The notes beneath the pieces are model-generated. The model did not search any database, was not told the DNA's origin, and saw only the letters and a list, made by a program, of their open reading frames with translations. The translations under genes and the position numbers were made by a program. A stretch of DNA of 64,000 nt from GCA-002733465 sp965230525. GTDB lineage: Bacteria; Pseudomonadota; Gammaproteobacteria; Enterobacterales; Kangiellaceae. Position 1 is the first letter of the stretch. Every line of letters begins with the position of its first letter. Below, in pieces: positions 8,690-17,840 of this stretch. The stretch is taken from the NCBI GenBank assembly GCA_965230525.1, contig OZ246008.1:2728001-2792000 (forward strand). The letters are read 5' to 3'.

Positions 8690-9424
8690 ATGAACTTAAA
8701 GAAAAAATTAAACGCTTGCTTATTGATAGCTTCAGTTTTAATGACTGCGGGTTGCAATAAGGCTATTTCAGAAACCAAGCCTTTCTTTAATCAAGAAAAC
8801 CAATCGAGTGTATTTTTTGATAATCCCTTCCTATTTAAGTCGGTAGAGGATGTAGAGTCGATCTTAACTAAAACATGGGATTATCCTTCAGAATTAGCCC
8901 ATCCGCAGCATGGCAATAAGCATGTGGCTACCTGTATTGAGTTACAAGAGTTTATTGAAAAAGGGTATAGCGCTGCAAAGGATTATGAGCAAACGGTTAT
9001 TAATGCGCAGGCTACCTTGTGTTTAATGTGGCAGAAAATGGCACGGTTGAAACCGTATAAAAAAACATATTTCGATAGCTTGAGTCACAGTAAAGAGTTT
9101 GCCGATCAAATGCCGGCTCAATTTGCGTTACTTATTTCAAAAGAGCAAGAAGAAAAAGCCGCAACGGCGGGTAGTTGGAATGAGGTAAGTCAAATTCATC
9201 AAGTTAAGCGGCTTAACGATCTTCAAGCCACCTATTATGATACTTCGGGAGGTATCCAAAGATTATCATTGATGGCTAAGGGCGATTACAATTATGACGG
9301 TTTAGAAGATCGAATCTATTACATGGAGAATAGCGTCGAAGGTGGAAGCTATTCATCCGCAAAAGCCTATATTATTACGCGTCTTGGTACCGATAAGAAA
9401 GTTAAAATACTGACTGAAATATAG
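8690..9424 (+). CDS. Lipoprotein coupled to the lysozyme gene
   Basis: This 244-residue protein starts with a lysine-rich n-region, a hydrophobic core and a lipobox-like LMTAGC with Cys22, so a periplasm-facing lipoprotein is predicted. No domain is recognised; four further cysteine-poor helical segments follow, and the C-terminus (GDYNYDGLEDRIYYMEN) resembles a short calcium-loop-like or beta strand region. It begins one base after the lysozyme stop, which suggests translational coupling. A periplasmic inhibitor of the muramidase is an attractive inference; a spanin-like role is less likely given its size. Confidence 0.7.
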   Translation: MNLKKKLNACLLIASVLMTAGCNKAISETKPFFNQENQSSVFFDNPFLFKSVEDVESILTKTWDYPSELAHPQHGNKHVATCIELQEFIEKGYSAAKDYEQTVINAQATLCLMWQKMARLKPYKKTYFDSLSHSKEFADQMPAQFALLISKEQEEKAATAGSWNEVSQIHQVKRLNDLQATYYDTSGGIQRLSLMAKGDYNYDGLEDRIYYMENSVEGGSYSSAKAYIITRLGTDKKVKILTEI

Positions 9425-9440
9425 TTTATTTTGCTATCGA

Positions 9441-10820
9441 CTAGTGACTCTCTTTTATTGCTTTTTGAGGCTTTTCGTTCAAATTAAAATAAAAGTTCAT
9501 AACCTGTTTACCGTCAGAATTCTTAGTAATCTCAAAATAGGTTAAACCGCCTTCGTAGTAGAATCCATTTTGAGAATAGGGGATAACTTCAAATTTTGCC
9601 CCAGTTTCTCTTTTCGTATAAAACTTGCCATCCTCGATTAAAAATGTGCGTGACGCAGTGTCGCTAATTTTATAAGTCCCTAGCAGTTGCTTCGCTGCGT
9701 TTTTATCTATGCTGGCAGGCTTAAATTTAGGAATGTCAATGTCCAGCACCTCAGCGATAAGTGAGCGTGCGACTGTTCCGGGATTGCCATTGCCCGAGTT
9801 TGTTAGAGCTGCGACATAAAGGTCTTCACTTGGAATATACACCGCCCAAGTAATAAAGCCCGGGATTCCACCCCCATGTTCAATGGTTTGGTATTTATTG
9901 AGTTTGCTGAGACTGAAACCATAACCGTAATTAGAAAGTGATCCGTCATTCAATTTAAATGGCTTAACCATTTGTTGATAGCTTTCCTTGGATATGAGCT
10001 TTCCGGTTTTAAGCGCATGGTTCCAAATGTTAAGGTCACCAACGGTCGATAGTAATGAGCCGGCAGCGTGCGGCCAACTCATATCAATATGAGAAGCATT
10101 AACCACTCCCTCATGAGCGTTTTCATATCCACTCGCTCGATTCGGAATGATTTGTTCACCGCCATAACGGCTTGAGTTCATTCCCAGCTTTTTAAAAATA
10201 TTCTGCTCGATAAAATCAGCATAAGATTGACCACTAGCCACCTCGATAATTTTACCCAGCAAAACATAGCCTGTATTTGAGTAGCGCATTTCATCACCCG
10301 TTTTAAAAACCATCGGGTGAGCTTCGAATCGTTTAAGCATGTTGTCTAGTGTGATTGGGACTTGGATTTCTTTAGTAAATAACTCGCGATCATTGGTATA
10401 GTTCGCAATTCCTGATGTATGGGTCATCAGGTTTTCAATGGTGATGGTATTGCCTTCGGTGGGAAAGTCAGGAACGTACTTTTTCATGTCATCCTGAATA
10501 CTCAGCTTACCTTGTTCTTGCAACATCATTATTGCCGCTGTGGTAAATTGCTTAGTGATAGAACCTAATCTGAACACAGAGTCGGTTGTCAGCGGTATCT
10601 GATGTTCGATGTTGGCCATTCCCTGAGCGCCTTGAAAAATTACGTTGCCGTTTTTACTCATAATAACTGCTACGCCAGGGCCATCTTTTGGGATGTGCTT
10701 ATCGATGATGGATTGGTAGTTTGTCCCACTATGTTTTTTTGCTTCAACATTATTGCTCGCTAAATTAAAGCTAAGTATAAGAAATAGGATTAGAAAACGA
10801 CTCATATTTGATTGCTCCAT
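9441..10820 (-). CDS. Serine hydrolase, class C beta-lactamase/AmpH-like family
   Basis: This 459-residue exported protein has a signal peptide at about residues 6-27. The PF00144 catalytic set is complete: Ser87-I-T-Lys90 in RLGSITKQFT, the YxN motif in MRYSNTGY, and HGGG in IEHGGGIPGF near residue 317. A C-terminal lipocalin-like extension from about residue 370 (LLGTYKISDTAS) is common in such esterase/peptidase homologues. It may act on peptidoglycan peptides, D-amino-acid peptides or esters; true beta-lactamase activity is not implied. It converges on the lipoprotein gene with only 16 bp between stops. Confidence 0.9.
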   Translation of the reverse strand: MEQSNMSRFLILFLILSFNLASNNVEAKKHSGTNYQSIIDKHIPKDGPGVAVIMSKNGNVIFQGAQGMANIEHQIPLTTDSVFRLGSITKQFTTAAIMMLQEQGKLSIQDDMKKYVPDFPTEGNTITIENLMTHTSGIANYTNDRELFTKEIQVPITLDNMLKRFEAHPMVFKTGDEMRYSNTGYVLLGKIIEVASGQSYADFIEQNIFKKLGMNSSRYGGEQIIPNRASGYENAHEGVVNASHIDMSWPHAAGSLLSTVGDLNIWNHALKTGKLISKESYQQMVKPFKLNDGSLSNYGYGFSLSKLNKYQTIEHGGGIPGFITWAVYIPSEDLYVAALTNSGNGNPGTVARSLIAEVLDIDIPKFKPASIDKNAAKQLLGTYKISDTASRTFLIEDGKFYTKRETGAKFEVIPYSQNGFYYEGGLTYFEITKNSDGKQVMNFYFNLNEKPQKAIKESH

Positions 10821-11046
10821 ATCATACTGCGATTATAGTTTTAGTTTTGGCTGTTTAATTCGGTGCTACTGGGAGCATTCTATAAACAAGAAACAGGTGC
10901 CAATGCTAGCAGTAATTAAAATATCTTATTCACATTCACGTCAATAAGCAATCTACCAGGAATGTTTAGTGCGCATATTATGTAACAAATATCTTAGTAT
11001 TAAGCTATTCGCTGGTAACAATGAGGTATACCGAACGATTGCCAAG

Positions 11047-11445
11047 CTAATTTAAATCAACTTCTGATCTTGAGAAAATTAGCACTGTGGCTAATGCTGC
11101 AAGGAGTATCTCGATCGAGAACGCAATTAAAATGCCTGTACTAGGCACTCCCTCAAGCGTAAATCCCAAAAACCTAAATATAGAAAATGAACAATAGATG
11201 AGTGCTGAGATAATTAATGCTGAATTTTCTATCCTTTTAATAAAGGTTGCACTAAATACAAATAGGCCCATCACAAATAATGAACCACCCATTCCACGCA
11301 TCTCGCTGAGCACATCTATGTTAAATTGACCCCTGTCAAAAAACTGCGTTAAATATTCCGTTGGTAGAAAACCAATAAAGGAACCGACAAGAATCAGTAT
11401 CAATCCAGCCATAAATAAATAGAGTCTATTTTTTGTAATATCCAT
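11047..11445 (-). CDS. DUF4345-family small membrane protein
   Basis: This 132-residue protein has four predicted transmembrane helices. The segment LSEMRGMGGSLFVMGLFVF is the characteristic DUF4345 motif, and the length is normal for the family. Function is unknown. It is divergent from a cupin-type AraC regulator 115 bp away, so co-regulation is plausible. A run with AGGAGCAATAAT precedes the ATG on the minus strand. Confidence 0.8.
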   Translation of the reverse strand: MDITKNRLYLFMAGLILILVGSFIGFLPTEYLTQFFDRGQFNIDVLSEMRGMGGSLFVMGLFVFSATFIKRIENSALIISALIYCSFSIFRFLGFTLEGVPSTGILIAFSIEILLAALATVLIFSRSEVDLN

Positions 11446-11560
11446 ATTATTGCTCCTAAGCTTGATTTGTTTGCGTATGGCTATTATGGGCTTCTAAAAA
11501 GTCACAATGAATGGCAGATAGCGCTTGATTATGTGCAGATCGTTCATTACTTTAGACATT

Positions 11561-12532
11561 ATGAAAACGACACTTACCAATCCTCCTATCCAAACAACTC
11601 AATACGATGAAGTTTTACACTATCTAAAACTAGAGAGCTTTTATTACAGCCGTTCCTTGTTTCGAGGCGAGCATTGGGCTGTGAATGTCCCTAATTATCA
11701 AGACACTAGTATGTTTCATGTGGTTGTAGCGGGTTGTTGCTTAGTTAAAGTCAATGACACGCTGCTCGAACTAAAAGCGGGTGACGTTTTGTTCCTGCCG
11801 CGAGCGCTAGGCCATCAAGTCATGGCATCGGAATCAGTTGAAGCTGTCGATTTATATTCATTGCCAGTGAAAAAAGTGAGTGATTTGTTTGAGACGCTTG
11901 AAGTAATTCCAGAGAAACTAGAAGCAAGTTGCGATAAAGGTAGCGAGACAATCATGCTCTGCGGAGTGGTTAAAATTGCTCATCCTTCCGGTGAAATGCT
12001 GGTAAATGATATGCCGGATGTTATCCACGTTCAGAAAGAGCAACACCTGTTCAATACAATGATAGGTGGTATTGTTGATCTGATCTTTCAGGAGGCTGAA
12101 GGTGGTTTCTTAGGTGGTGAATCAGTGATTACTCGTTTGGTAGATATATTGATGATTCAAACGATCCGGCAATGGGTAATGAGTTCGGAAGTTCATCATG
12201 GTCGATGGCTCAGAGCTCTCAAAGATCCGAAAATTGGAAAAGCACTTTCAAGAATTCACAACTATCCCGAAAAAGCTTGGACAATTGAATTACTTGGCCA
12301 AGAAGTTGGTATGTCTCGCACCGCATTTGCCACAAAGTTCTCGGAACTAGTTGGTGACACCCCTATGAACTATTTGACTTTATGGCGTATGAATCTCGCT
12401 GAGTTGCGATTTAAAAGCGGCGAGAAAGTGGATTTAGATTTTATAGCAAGCTTAGGCTATCAATCAGAATCGTCCTTCCGGCGCGCTTTCAAAAAGGTTA
12501 AAGGTCATACGCTGTCAGAAATTGATGTTTAG
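11561..12532 (+). CDS. AraC-family regulator with cupin sensor domain
   Basis: With the ATG at 11561 the product has 323 residues; an in-frame ATG at 11531 would add ten. The N-terminal cupin_6 domain is seen in FHVVVAGCCLVKVND...LKAGDVLFLPRALGH. The C-terminal double helix-turn-helix of AraC/XylS proteins lies at about residues 220-320: LLGQEVGMSRTAFATKFSEL is the first HTH and DFIASLGYQSESSFRRAFKK the second. Proteins of this architecture commonly sense small hydrophobic or oxidised compounds. It is divergent from the DUF4345 gene and convergent with a DUF2306 gene. Confidence 0.9.
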   Translation: MKTTLTNPPIQTTQYDEVLHYLKLESFYYSRSLFRGEHWAVNVPNYQDTSMFHVVVAGCCLVKVNDTLLELKAGDVLFLPRALGHQVMASESVEAVDLYSLPVKKVSDLFETLEVIPEKLEASCDKGSETIMLCGVVKIAHPSGEMLVNDMPDVIHVQKEQHLFNTMIGGIVDLIFQEAEGGFLGGESVITRLVDILMIQTIRQWVMSSEVHHGRWLRALKDPKIGKALSRIHNYPEKAWTIELLGQEVGMSRTAFATKFSELVGDTPMNYLTLWRMNLAELRFKSGEKVDLDFIASLGYQSESSFRRAFKKVKGHTLSEIDV

Positions 12533-12551
12533 AATCACTTTGGAATTGTTT

Positions 12552-13397
12552 CTAAAATACTCCTTCAAACACCTTAACCACTCTCGGATACCACATCATC
12601 ATTCCCGCGGCTCCGACACCGACCAACGTCAACAATGCTCCCGAAGCAGTTATTCCTGTAATGACTCGTTTTAAAATAGTGCTTGAAGTTCGTTTTGCCC
12701 AGAAAACCAACTCTGCGACTGCCATTGGTAGTAAATAACATGCGAATGAAATTGCAATATCCGCTGGACCATCTAACGTTTTAGTATTGCCATTAGCTCC
12801 TTGATTTAAAATAAACCAAGCCATTAAATACAGTCTAAACGACCAAACGCCATTTACTAATAAGAAACTATGCACCGCAAAGCGTTGATGTATTGAGAAC
12901 TGTCTATTGACCGCAGAACGCCAGGCGAAATAAATTGCTATGGGGATCAAAGCTCCATTCAATGTGACGCCCAGTGCGCCAATATCACTTAGCCTAAGCC
13001 CAGCTACCCAAGTGAGGTAGAGCCCTGAAAGGGCACCTGAGACACCAAGTATGAAAAACATTCGGCCATTATATCGATGAAATTGTGGAAAGCGTTTTCT
13101 AATCTTAGGAAAGAATTGAAGTAGGCCACTCATTGCCATTAATGCGGCTGGCAAGATATGAGTGAAATAGATAAATAGATCGAAACCCTTGGCTTTTTCG
13201 CTGCTTGTGGAGGGCGATTCTGACAGAGTGATCTCTGGCTGACCAAGTAATGAGGGCATGGCATATACACTCAGTATATAAATGGCGAACATCCACTGCC
13301 CTATGAGTGCGATTGTGACCCAAGATTTCACCGATAAGTTAAGTATTGAATCGGGAGACCAGAATGATGATCCGGCTCGATTGGTAAATGTGTACAT
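12552..13397 (-). CDS. DUF2306-family membrane protein
   Basis: With the ATG at 13397, preceded by TAGGGCAACA on the minus strand, the protein has 281 residues; an upstream in-frame start at 13472 has less support. The DUF2306 signature is clear in LLQFFPKIRKRFPQFHRYNGRMFF, with conserved histidines (HRYNGR, HQRFAVHSF) and about seven membrane helices. The paired histidines suggest a heme- or quinone-linked membrane protein, but no activity is established. It is divergent from an AraC-type gene with a membrane sensor domain. Confidence 0.82.
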   Translation of the reverse strand: MYTFTNRAGSSFWSPDSILNLSVKSWVTIALIGQWMFAIYILSVYAMPSLLGQPEITLSESPSTSSEKAKGFDLFIYFTHILPAALMAMSGLLQFFPKIRKRFPQFHRYNGRMFFILGVSGALSGLYLTWVAGLRLSDIGALGVTLNGALIPIAIYFAWRSAVNRQFSIHQRFAVHSFLLVNGVWSFRLYLMAWFILNQGANGNTKTLDGPADIAISFACYLLPMAVAELVFWAKRTSSTILKRVITGITASGALLTLVGVGAAGMMMWYPRVVKVFEGVF

Positions 13398-13576
13398 TGT
13401 TGCCCTATAGAATACTGTTGATTGATAACTTAATTTGTCAAAATAGACGAGGCTTGTCGCACCGATTTTCAAATTCGGCGCTAGTTTTCCATTAAATTTG
13501 TTTACATTTGGTAGGTTGAGTCATCGCTTTACCCCACGTAAAATAAGGGTATTAAGGGGTTGAGGTCGTTATACTG

Positions 13577-14671
13577 ATGGAATTGTCTAGTCTTTACTTA
13601 GTTTTGCTTTGCACGAGTCTTACGTTTTTAATAGCACAGCTTTTTGTTGCCAAGAAGCAAATTGCCCATATCATTTTTGCGGTGTTTTGTGGCTCTATTG
13701 TTTTTGTGGCGACTAAAAAACTCACCGGGGAGTCAATTGGTGCTTACCAATACCTATTGGCAATCGGCACTTGTGCGACCTGCAATAGTTACTGGTTACT
13801 CTCGCGGAGTTTGTTCCGAGATAAATCACCCATCCAGTTACATCATTTGCTTTTTGCTGCAGCCATTGCGTTGCTGATTGTGGTTAAACAAGGTTATCTA
13901 TTCGCTTCAAGTCTCTCCTTGTTTTCAGCACTTGCCGGTAACTTTGTTCAATATGCGTTGGCGGAGTTGACGGTATTACTTTCTTCTTGTGTATTAGTTT
14001 TGTCGTTTTGGGAAGGTTGCCGAGGGTTTAAAACGGCGTCAAAGACGGGTAAAGCTCAGCGAGTTCTATTTTTAACGACTTTTGGCCTGGCGGTGACCAT
14101 AAGCAAGGCATCTCAAGGGATATTTGCAACTAATCCACAAGCCCATGAGTGGGTAATTGGTTTGATCAGTCTGTTTGTCCTCACAAGCACTCACATATTG
14201 ATGATATGGCGTTTTAAAGAATCAAAAATTGCAACCAGTGAAGATTTATCATCCAATGTTGACCCCTCAACATTTATTAAATCTACCGCTGATTCCTTGG
14301 AAGAACGCATTTCTACAGACGACGCTGAGTTTGCCAAGCAAGTAAAACAGCTGTTAATCGACAAGTCGCTCTTTTTACAGCCTAACTTAAAAGTGGCAGA
14401 TTTAGCTCGCCAGTTAGATGTGTCTGAGTATAAGGTGAGTAGAGCTTTAAGAAGCGAGCAGGGGGCTCGCAATTTTAATCAGTATATTAATGAACTAAGA
14501 ATCAAACATGCGCAAGACTTATTAACTGATCCAGAAAAACATAAGTGGCCGGTTGTGGTGGTGGGGTTAGAGAGTGGTTTTGCGTCAGTTGGGCCGTTTA
14601 CTAGGGCGTTTAAGGCAATGACCAATTTTACGCCTAATCAGTATCGTCAGAAGATGTTGGGGGAGAGGTAG
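13577..14671 (+). CDS. AraC-family regulator with N-terminal membrane domain
   Basis: This 364-residue protein carries about six to seven hydrophobic helices in residues 1-215, then a linker (SEDLSSNVDPS) and a C-terminal AraC HTH domain at about 255-360 (VADLARQLDVSEYKVSRALR; then GLESGFASVGPFTRAFKAMT and TPNQYRQKM). This layout indicates a membrane-bound one-component regulator sensing a lipid, envelope or extracellular cue. It is divergent from the DUF2306 gene, 179 bp away, a pairing that suggests local control. Confidence 0.88.
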   Translation: MELSSLYLVLLCTSLTFLIAQLFVAKKQIAHIIFAVFCGSIVFVATKKLTGESIGAYQYLLAIGTCATCNSYWLLSRSLFRDKSPIQLHHLLFAAAIALLIVVKQGYLFASSLSLFSALAGNFVQYALAELTVLLSSCVLVLSFWEGCRGFKTASKTGKAQRVLFLTTFGLAVTISKASQGIFATNPQAHEWVIGLISLFVLTSTHILMIWRFKESKIATSEDLSSNVDPSTFIKSTADSLEERISTDDAEFAKQVKQLLIDKSLFLQPNLKVADLARQLDVSEYKVSRALRSEQGARNFNQYINELRIKHAQDLLTDPEKHKWPVVVVGLESGFASVGPFTRAFKAMTNFTPNQYRQKMLGER

Positions 14672-15266
14672 TTGATATTAGTAAAATGCAACTCTGATTT
14701 AGATATTAAAAATTTCAATATGGGTTGAGCCCAGAATTCCCAACAACGCCCTAGTATTAAGTTTAATCAACAGCGGTCTCATCGTGTTTGCTTAGGATTA
14801 ACACCAACATAGAAAGACAGGGCTTTTTATAAAAATTGCCTAGAATTAGTCGACCACTTCTCTGTCAGAATAAAAATATCTCAATTTAATATTTTTTCAG
14901 CGAGAAGTTTACCAGCCCCAATTAATGACACTCCTAAAATTAGTCGTCGGTGGTTTTTGAAGATAATATAAGTCCGCCATTGTTTATAAACCATAGACCT
15001 CCTTGAAATAGCCAGTCTCAAAGATTTCCTCTAAATAAAACAGCGCTTTGCAGTAGGTAAATTTAGGTAAAAATGCGAATTTAGCCAATTTTGACCAGCC
15101 AGTAGGCTTGGAGTCTCGCCTTGCTTGAGTATAGTGAAATGACTTAATCAAAACGACCTTGTTGTTTTGGTTTAGCCACATTCTGATGCGCAGCAGAAAT
15201 AATCTTGGTTTTTATGGACGCGTTGTCACTGCTGACGATAAGTCCATAACATTTTGAAAGGAATAT
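14672..15266. other. 595-bp gap with a possible decayed small gene
   Basis: No intact recognisable gene, RNA or terminator is apparent apart from the possible frameshifted minus-strand remnant listed separately at 14881-15181. A GAAAGGAATAT ribosome-binding site for the next gene lies at the right end. Confidence 0.45.
14881..15181 (-). pseudogene. Possible frameshifted small gene
   Basis: The minus strand has a 65-residue frame from 15181 that stops after FKEVYGL. Skipping one T of the TTTAT at the junction joins it to a second open stretch (about YKQWRTYIIFKNHRRLILGV then SLIGAGKLLAEKILN), ending at 14881. The join gives one protein of about 104 residues with a C-terminal hydrophobic segment. 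No family is recognised, and no ribosome-binding site is obvious, so this is a weak call. Confidence 0.25.
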
Positions 15267-15827
15267 ATGATGAACAAAAAATTATTAGCTACCGTCATTG
15301 GCGCAACATTGTTATCGAGTGCAGCTCAAGCAGTCCCATGGTGTCATCAGGGAACGATTGTCGAAATTGCCGACGTCAGTTGGTCTGAAGCGCAAATTAC
15401 AGCCAATTACACAGGTCCAGCACCAGTAGGTGTTTATGATCTGGAGTATTACAAAACGTTTACCGCAACTCATAATTACGCCAACGGTTTTGCTGGCGGC
15501 GGCGGTGGGTTCGGCGGCTTTTCAGTGCCAGGATCTGGGCAGGTTAAAGTGGTGCCATACGCGCCCAACACTTATACCAATATGGTAGGTCCAGGAAACT
15601 ATTTCATTAGTCACGGTGTGAGTTTTAAGTTGCAGAAATGCTATACCATTCCACCATTAACGATTCACCATGAATTAGCAGAGCTTTCTCCTGATGTTGG
15701 CGGAGGTGGAATTTCATTTGAACCAGCCAAGGGTATGCAAGTTATAAAAGAGGCTTGGTTGGCACCGATCGTCGATCCTGATGAAGACGAGGATTTTGAT
15801 CAAGATGAAGAGGTTCAGAAGCGATAA
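15267..15827 (+). CDS. Secreted Gly-rich hypothetical protein
   Basis: This 186-residue protein has a Sec signal peptide ending SSAAQA (cleavage near residue 22-23). The mature part contains two conserved-looking cysteines (WCHQG, KCYTI), a Gly-rich turn region (residues 74-90) and an acidic tail (DPDEDEDFDQDEE). The acidic tail could bind divalent cations. I do not recognise a family. It is followed 186 bp later by another exported protein of similar style, so both may serve the cell surface or the medium. Confidence 0.7.
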   Translation: MMNKKLLATVIGATLLSSAAQAVPWCHQGTIVEIADVSWSEAQITANYTGPAPVGVYDLEYYKTFTATHNYANGFAGGGGGFGGFSVPGSGQVKVVPYAPNTYTNMVGPGNYFISHGVSFKLQKCYTIPPLTIHHELAELSPDVGGGGISFEPAKGMQVIKEAWLAPIVDPDEDEDFDQDEEVQKR

Positions 15828-15846
15828 GCACCTAGCTTTTGAAAAA

Positions 15847-15892
15847 CGTTAAAACGCGGATAATTTGTTCTTAAGTTCTCTGCGTTTTAACG
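15847..15892. terminator. Inverted repeat after the Gly-rich gene
   Basis: CGTTAAAACGC (15847-15857) is exactly complementary to GCGTTTTAACG (15882-15892) with a 24-base loop. It may terminate or stabilise the upstream transcript; there is no T-run after it, so it is not a classical terminator. Confidence 0.4.
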
Positions 15893-16013
15893 CTGCAAAC
15901 AAAAATCGAAGATCAATTCTAATCAAATCTCTGTGGATTAAATCAAGCTATTGTCAATTTGTTAGAAAGCAAAATCCTTTACGCTTAGACAAAACTAAAA
16001 CGGATAAAGAATT

Positions 16014-17261
16014 ATGAAAACTATAATCACTCAATATTTATGGCCGGACGCTTTAGTCGTTCTGTTAAAACACTGTAAATCAAGACTATCTATAACAAGA
16101 CTATTTAAAAAGAAATTCACCGAACAACGCTATATAAAATTCTCTTTTTCGGTTTTATTGCTATCGGTTTCTAGCATCGCCAATGCTGCCGGAGGCATTG
16201 GTTCGGTATGGTCAACCAGTCATGACGAATCATCCATATCGATAACTTGGACGGTACCCAGTGGCAACTATAATCATGTGGGTAGCAACTACAAAGTTTG
16301 CTATCGAAAAACACCTACGATTAATGTTTGCGGTGGTGTGACGGATTACGCTGCTAGCAATAGCTTTACTGCAACTGGTTTAGCGTCAGATGATGAGTAC
16401 AAGTTTAAAGTGTGGTGTTACTGCGAGAAAAAAAATTGGTTAGGCAAATGGAAGGATGCCAAGTGGCGTAAGATTGGCACGTACAAACAATCAACCTCAC
16501 CGGAACCTGTGGTGGATGTGTTAGTGAGTAGCATATCGGTGGTAGCTGTAAGTCCTGGTGCGACTCAATTTGATGCTTCCATTGATGTACAAGTCAATTA
16601 TACGAATCCAGCAGCATTTGAGTTTATTCGAACTTGCTATAAAAAGCTGGGTAATATGACTTCGATGAACTCAATTTGTTCTGATCGAGATCAACCGCCA
16701 ACTTCATGGGTTACCCCTGATCATGGGCGAGGCTGGCTAGATCTTGATCCTGCGCCTTCCGGCACTATCTTTTCTTTTGGTGGTTTAAAGCAATGCAGGC
16801 AGTACAAAGTGGTTTCATATGCTTTTTATGACAATATTGATACCGGTATTAAGCTTGGTGAAACCAACGTGCATACTCCAGGCGATTGCAAAGCTAACAA
16901 GTTGGCTGTCGTGATTGTGAATGACTATAACGATACACTATTGAATGAGTATATTGAGCTTATTTCTTCTCATTATGAGCAAAGTCTTTTCCACTATCTG
17001 TCCGCTGTATATGATCCGGAACTGCTAACCGCTCATAAGCTAATGATGGAAGAAGACAGAGTCGATATTGTTCAGCCAAAAGCGTTGATAGAATATCTGA
17101 TTGGCAGCAGTTCTCGTATTTGGGGTAGTTGGCAGCAAGAGAGTCACTTAATTGAACAAAGATTAACTCTCGATAGTTTTGTGGAGGATAATTATCCTGA
17201 ACTTTATGAGGATATTTTGGATGATTTGCGAGAGCCTCCGCAGCGAGAAAAATTTCGTTAA
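16014..17261 (+). CDS. Exported protein with fibronectin type III-like domain
   Basis: This 415-residue protein has an unusually long n-region (about 42 basic residues) before a hydrophobic core ending SSIANAAGG, so export is likely with cleavage near residue 58-60. The following domain (SISITWTVPSGNYNHVGSNY, then FTATGLASDDEYKFKV) has the strand pattern of fibronectin type III; a second cysteine-containing beta domain follows at about 170-290. The C-terminal 120 residues are helical and acidic. No enzyme motif is visible. A surface or secreted adhesion role is only a guess. A strong hairpin follows the gene. Confidence 0.7.
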   Translation: MKTIITQYLWPDALVVLLKHCKSRLSITRLFKKKFTEQRYIKFSFSVLLLSVSSIANAAGGIGSVWSTSHDESSISITWTVPSGNYNHVGSNYKVCYRKTPTINVCGGVTDYAASNSFTATGLASDDEYKFKVWCYCEKKNWLGKWKDAKWRKIGTYKQSTSPEPVVDVLVSSISVVAVSPGATQFDASIDVQVNYTNPAAFEFIRTCYKKLGNMTSMNSICSDRDQPPTSWVTPDHGRGWLDLDPAPSGTIFSFGGLKQCRQYKVVSYAFYDNIDTGIKLGETNVHTPGDCKANKLAVVIVNDYNDTLLNEYIELISSHYEQSLFHYLSAVYDPELLTAHKLMMEEDRVDIVQPKALIEYLIGSSSRIWGSWQQESHLIEQRLTLDSFVEDNYPELYEDILDDLREPPQREKFR

Positions 17262-17300
17262 GTGGTTTTGAGGTTCCAATCTATATAAGTCTATTGAATG

Positions 17301-17332
17301 AAGAAGCCATCAATGAAAATTGATGGCTTCTT
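17301..17332 (+). terminator. Hairpin terminator after the FnIII-like gene
   Basis: AAGAAGCCATCA and TGATGGCTTCTT form a perfect 12-bp stem with an 8-base loop. The T-rich part is inside the stem, so either strand could be served. Confidence 0.75.
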
Positions 17333-17840
17333 CGAATATGACAATTAACTGGGAGTTGGGGATCAGGTTACCCGTTTGGCTAAGACTTGTGAGCGGCAAA
17401 GAAAGATGTGACCCCCATAAGTTCGTTAATGTAAAATGTGCCGGACCTCTTATCTTGAGTGCGTTGAACCAGTGATCTGCTCTAGATGAGGATGCTTTCA
17501 GTGTTTAAAGTTTAACAAATGGAGTGTTGGTAAAGATAAATAGATTTTTTGTCAGTGGGTTGATCCCTAATATCCTGTGAAATTCAAATTGTGAAGTTTT
17601 TGGTAGGGTTTGAGAATATTCCATTATTTGTGATTTCTGTAACTACGATGTTAAAAAATTGTAAGTTATTGATTTAAAAGGGCGTTAAAACGTGAATCCG
17701 GAACTATGTTCAGTAAAGTTACGTAGTTACGGGATTGACTTCTTGCTGAAGCTACGTAAGTATCTGATATTCATAAACAATTCGGTAAGATCAAAACAGA
17801 TGTTTGAATTTAATTGTGTTTTACTGAATACAATCAGCTG
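17333..17840. other. Non-coding leader of the cassette array
   Basis: No gene is supported here. The region ends at G17840 of GTTAGGT, the left cassette boundary. TTACGTAG (17719-17726) and CTACGTAA (17752-17759) form an inverted repeat. This stretch would correspond to an attI-like or degenerate attC sequence, but I cannot recognise either; no integrase gene is present in the window. Confidence 0.4.

Noticed and set aside
7822..9424. Lysozyme and lipoprotein as a prophage lysis cassette
   Set aside because: No holin, spanin, terminase, capsid or tail gene is nearby, and the lipoprotein is too large for a spanin; a prophage remnant cannot be fully excluded.
15847..15892. Inverted repeat as another attC site
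   Set aside because: The ends read GTTAAAACGC and GCGTTTTAAC, the wrong polarity for R''/R' boxes, and no cassette partner matches.
17354..17420. Possible transposase remnant before the cassette array
   Set aside because: GGGGATCAGG and GTGACCCCC looked suggestive of a transposon end, but no transposase frame or matching terminal repeat could be found.
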